Origin: Microbispora amethystogenes | Lineage (GTDB): Bacteria; Actinomycetota; Actinomycetes; Streptosporangiales; Streptosporangiaceae | Assembly: GCF_016863015.1 (NCBI RefSeq) | Contig: NZ_BOOB01000004.1 | Span: 62,001-126,000 of the forward strand | Length of the DNA: 64,000 nucleotides | Reading direction: 5' to 3' | In this document: positions 63,227 through 64,000 of the stretch, piece after piece | Layout: the number at the start of each line of letters is the position of its first letter | Numbering within the stretch: position 1 is the stretch's first letter | Made by a program: the position numbers and the translations under genes | The notes under the pieces: model-generated | Told to the model about the DNA's origin: nothing | The model's database searches: none | Seen by the model: the letters and a program-made list of their open reading frames with translations, nothing else

Positions 63227-64000
63227 TCGCGGGCGGCCATGCGGGGACCGCGGGCCGGCGGCCTGACCCCGCTGAGCTCGATCAACCTGACCACCCGGTG
63301 GCGGTGGCCGCGGAACGGCTCCAGCAGTTCGAGCATGCCGTCGTCGTCGGTCTTCCGGCCGGTCAGGGCGTAGCCGACGATGCCGGGCAGGTGGAAGTCG
63401 CCAACGCTCGGCGCGTCCGGGTCGCCGTGCGCGCGCTGGCGCACCTCGGCCGAGGTCCACACGCCGATCCCCGGCAGCGCCCGCAGCAGCCGGTCCGCCT
63501 CCGCCGAGCCCTCGATCCCCACCGCGACGTCCACGTCGGCCACGACCTGTGCCGCGTCCCGGGGGCCGACCGAGATCGATGCCGCGCCAGGTGGCGGCGC
63601 CGGGTCCGGCGGATCCGCCGACCCGGCGGCGCCTGTCGTGCTCTCCAGTTTCGCCGCGTGGCGCGCGGCGTTGACGATCGTCCTGGCCCGTACGGCCTCC
63701 GCCCCGGCCCGGTGCCAGTCCCACGACGGGACCACGCGCCACACCTCCGGCGACGGGACGACGTACATGCCCTCGGGAGCCGGGCCGGGAGCGGGCTCGC
63801 CGTACCGGCGCAGCAGGAACCGCCAGGCCCGCCACGCCTCCCTGCCGACCACCTTCTGCTCCAGTACGGCGGGCGCGAGCGCCTCGAAGACCCGCAGGCT
63901 GCGCCCGATCCGCAGCCCGCCGGCGCGTCCGGCCAGATCGGCGACGAACGCGGCGGCCCGGACGTGCCGCGGATCCGTGGAGCGGGCGAGCCGTGCGAGC
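63211..64000 (-). CDS. DNA-3-methyladenine glycosylase II-like protein (HhH-GPD), 5' end beyond the window
   Basis: A partial protein of at least 263 residues; its start lies past base 64000. The frame is open to the edge (LARSTDPRHVRAAAF at the upstream end, then APAVLEQKVVGREAWRAWRF). The helix-hairpin-helix is RALPGIGVWTSAEVRQRAHG, and the catalytic aspartate lies in SVGDFHLPGIVGYAL. Such enzymes remove alkylated bases. There is a glycine/alanine-rich insertion (about 60-100 residues before the HhH). A second alkyl-repair-type gene, AlkX-like, is at the other side of the window. Confidence 0.88.
   Translation of the reverse strand, partial: LARLARSTDPRHVRAAAFVADLAGRAGGLRIGRSLRVFEALAPAVLEQKVVGREAWRAWRFLLRRYGEPAPGPAPEGMYVVPSPEVWRVVPSWDWHRAGAEAVRARTIVNAARHAAKLESTTGAAGSADPPDPAPPPGAASISVGPRDAAQVVADVDVAVGIEGSAEADRLLRALPGIGVWTSAEVRQRAHGDPDAPSVGDFHLPGIVGYALTGRKTDDDGMLELLEPFRGHRHRVVRLIELSGVRPPARGPRMAARDYRSF

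Overview
The window is a high-GC actinobacterial chromosome segment. It codes densely on both strands, uses many GTG starts and has many 4-base ATGA/GTGA gene overlaps. SecA, MtrAB-LpqB, a WhiB-family regulator, Trm112-like and DUF3499 genes and F420 biosynthesis genes together point to a filamentous actinomycete. Streptosporangiaceae or a close relative is my best guess, by inference from gene content. As far as I recall the order in Mycobacterium tuberculosis (Rv3235-secA1-hpf-comF-lpqB-mtrB-mtrA-sahH-manB-Rv3258c-Rv3259-whiB2-fbiA-fbiB), this window follows the same conserved backbone with large blocks inserted into it.

Region by region. 1-3.7 kb: a DasR-like GntR repressor behind a doubled dre-like palindrome and an N-acetylglucosamine-type PTS EIIC gene, split by a TnpB-only IS200/IS605 insertion. 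3.9-16.5 kb: conserved housekeeping genes (Rv3235-like, secA, small membrane protein, AlkX/YcaQ-type glycosylase, LuxR-type response regulator, long-form hpf, comF, lpqB-mtrB-mtrA). 16.8-25.1 kb: a membrane/MoxR module (Y/G/P/Q-tailed membrane protein, DUF4129, DUF4350, MoxR ATPase, DUF58, divergent SpoIIM and RDD proteins). 25.2-38.6 kb: a 13-gene catabolic array on the minus strand. 38.7-46 kb: two different S-adenosylhomocysteine hydrolases in tandem, a MerR regulator, a DUF6230/DUF6114 pair and a CDF metal exporter. 45.5-57.2 kb: the SIS isomerase/Trm112/manB operon, DUF3499, a degenerate zincin, DUF5719, a giant glycosyltransferase, whiB and an 830-residue membrane protein with a prion-like tail. 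57.3-62.5 kb: fbiA, fbiB and fbiC. 62.5-64 kb: a putative secreted protein and a 3-methyladenine DNA glycosylase cut by the window edge.

The most interesting block is the 25.2-38.6 kb array. It encodes an NMT1-type ABC importer, an IclR regulator, dihydropyrimidinase, two carbon-nitrogen hydrolases, a beta-alanine-type transaminase and a semialdehyde dehydrogenase. These suffice for reductive pyrimidine (uracil/thymine) breakdown after the first ring reduction. No dihydropyrimidine dehydrogenase is present. Its place is taken by a luciferase-like F420-type oxidoreductase, followed two bases later by an NADPH:F420 reductase. My inference is a pyrimidine (or related heterocycle) catabolic route whose first step runs on F420H2. 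The same window carries the F420 biosynthesis genes fbiA, fbiB and fbiC. Two promoters in the array share the same geometry and a TTGGTTCAA element just after or overlapping the -10, a good candidate for IclR control.
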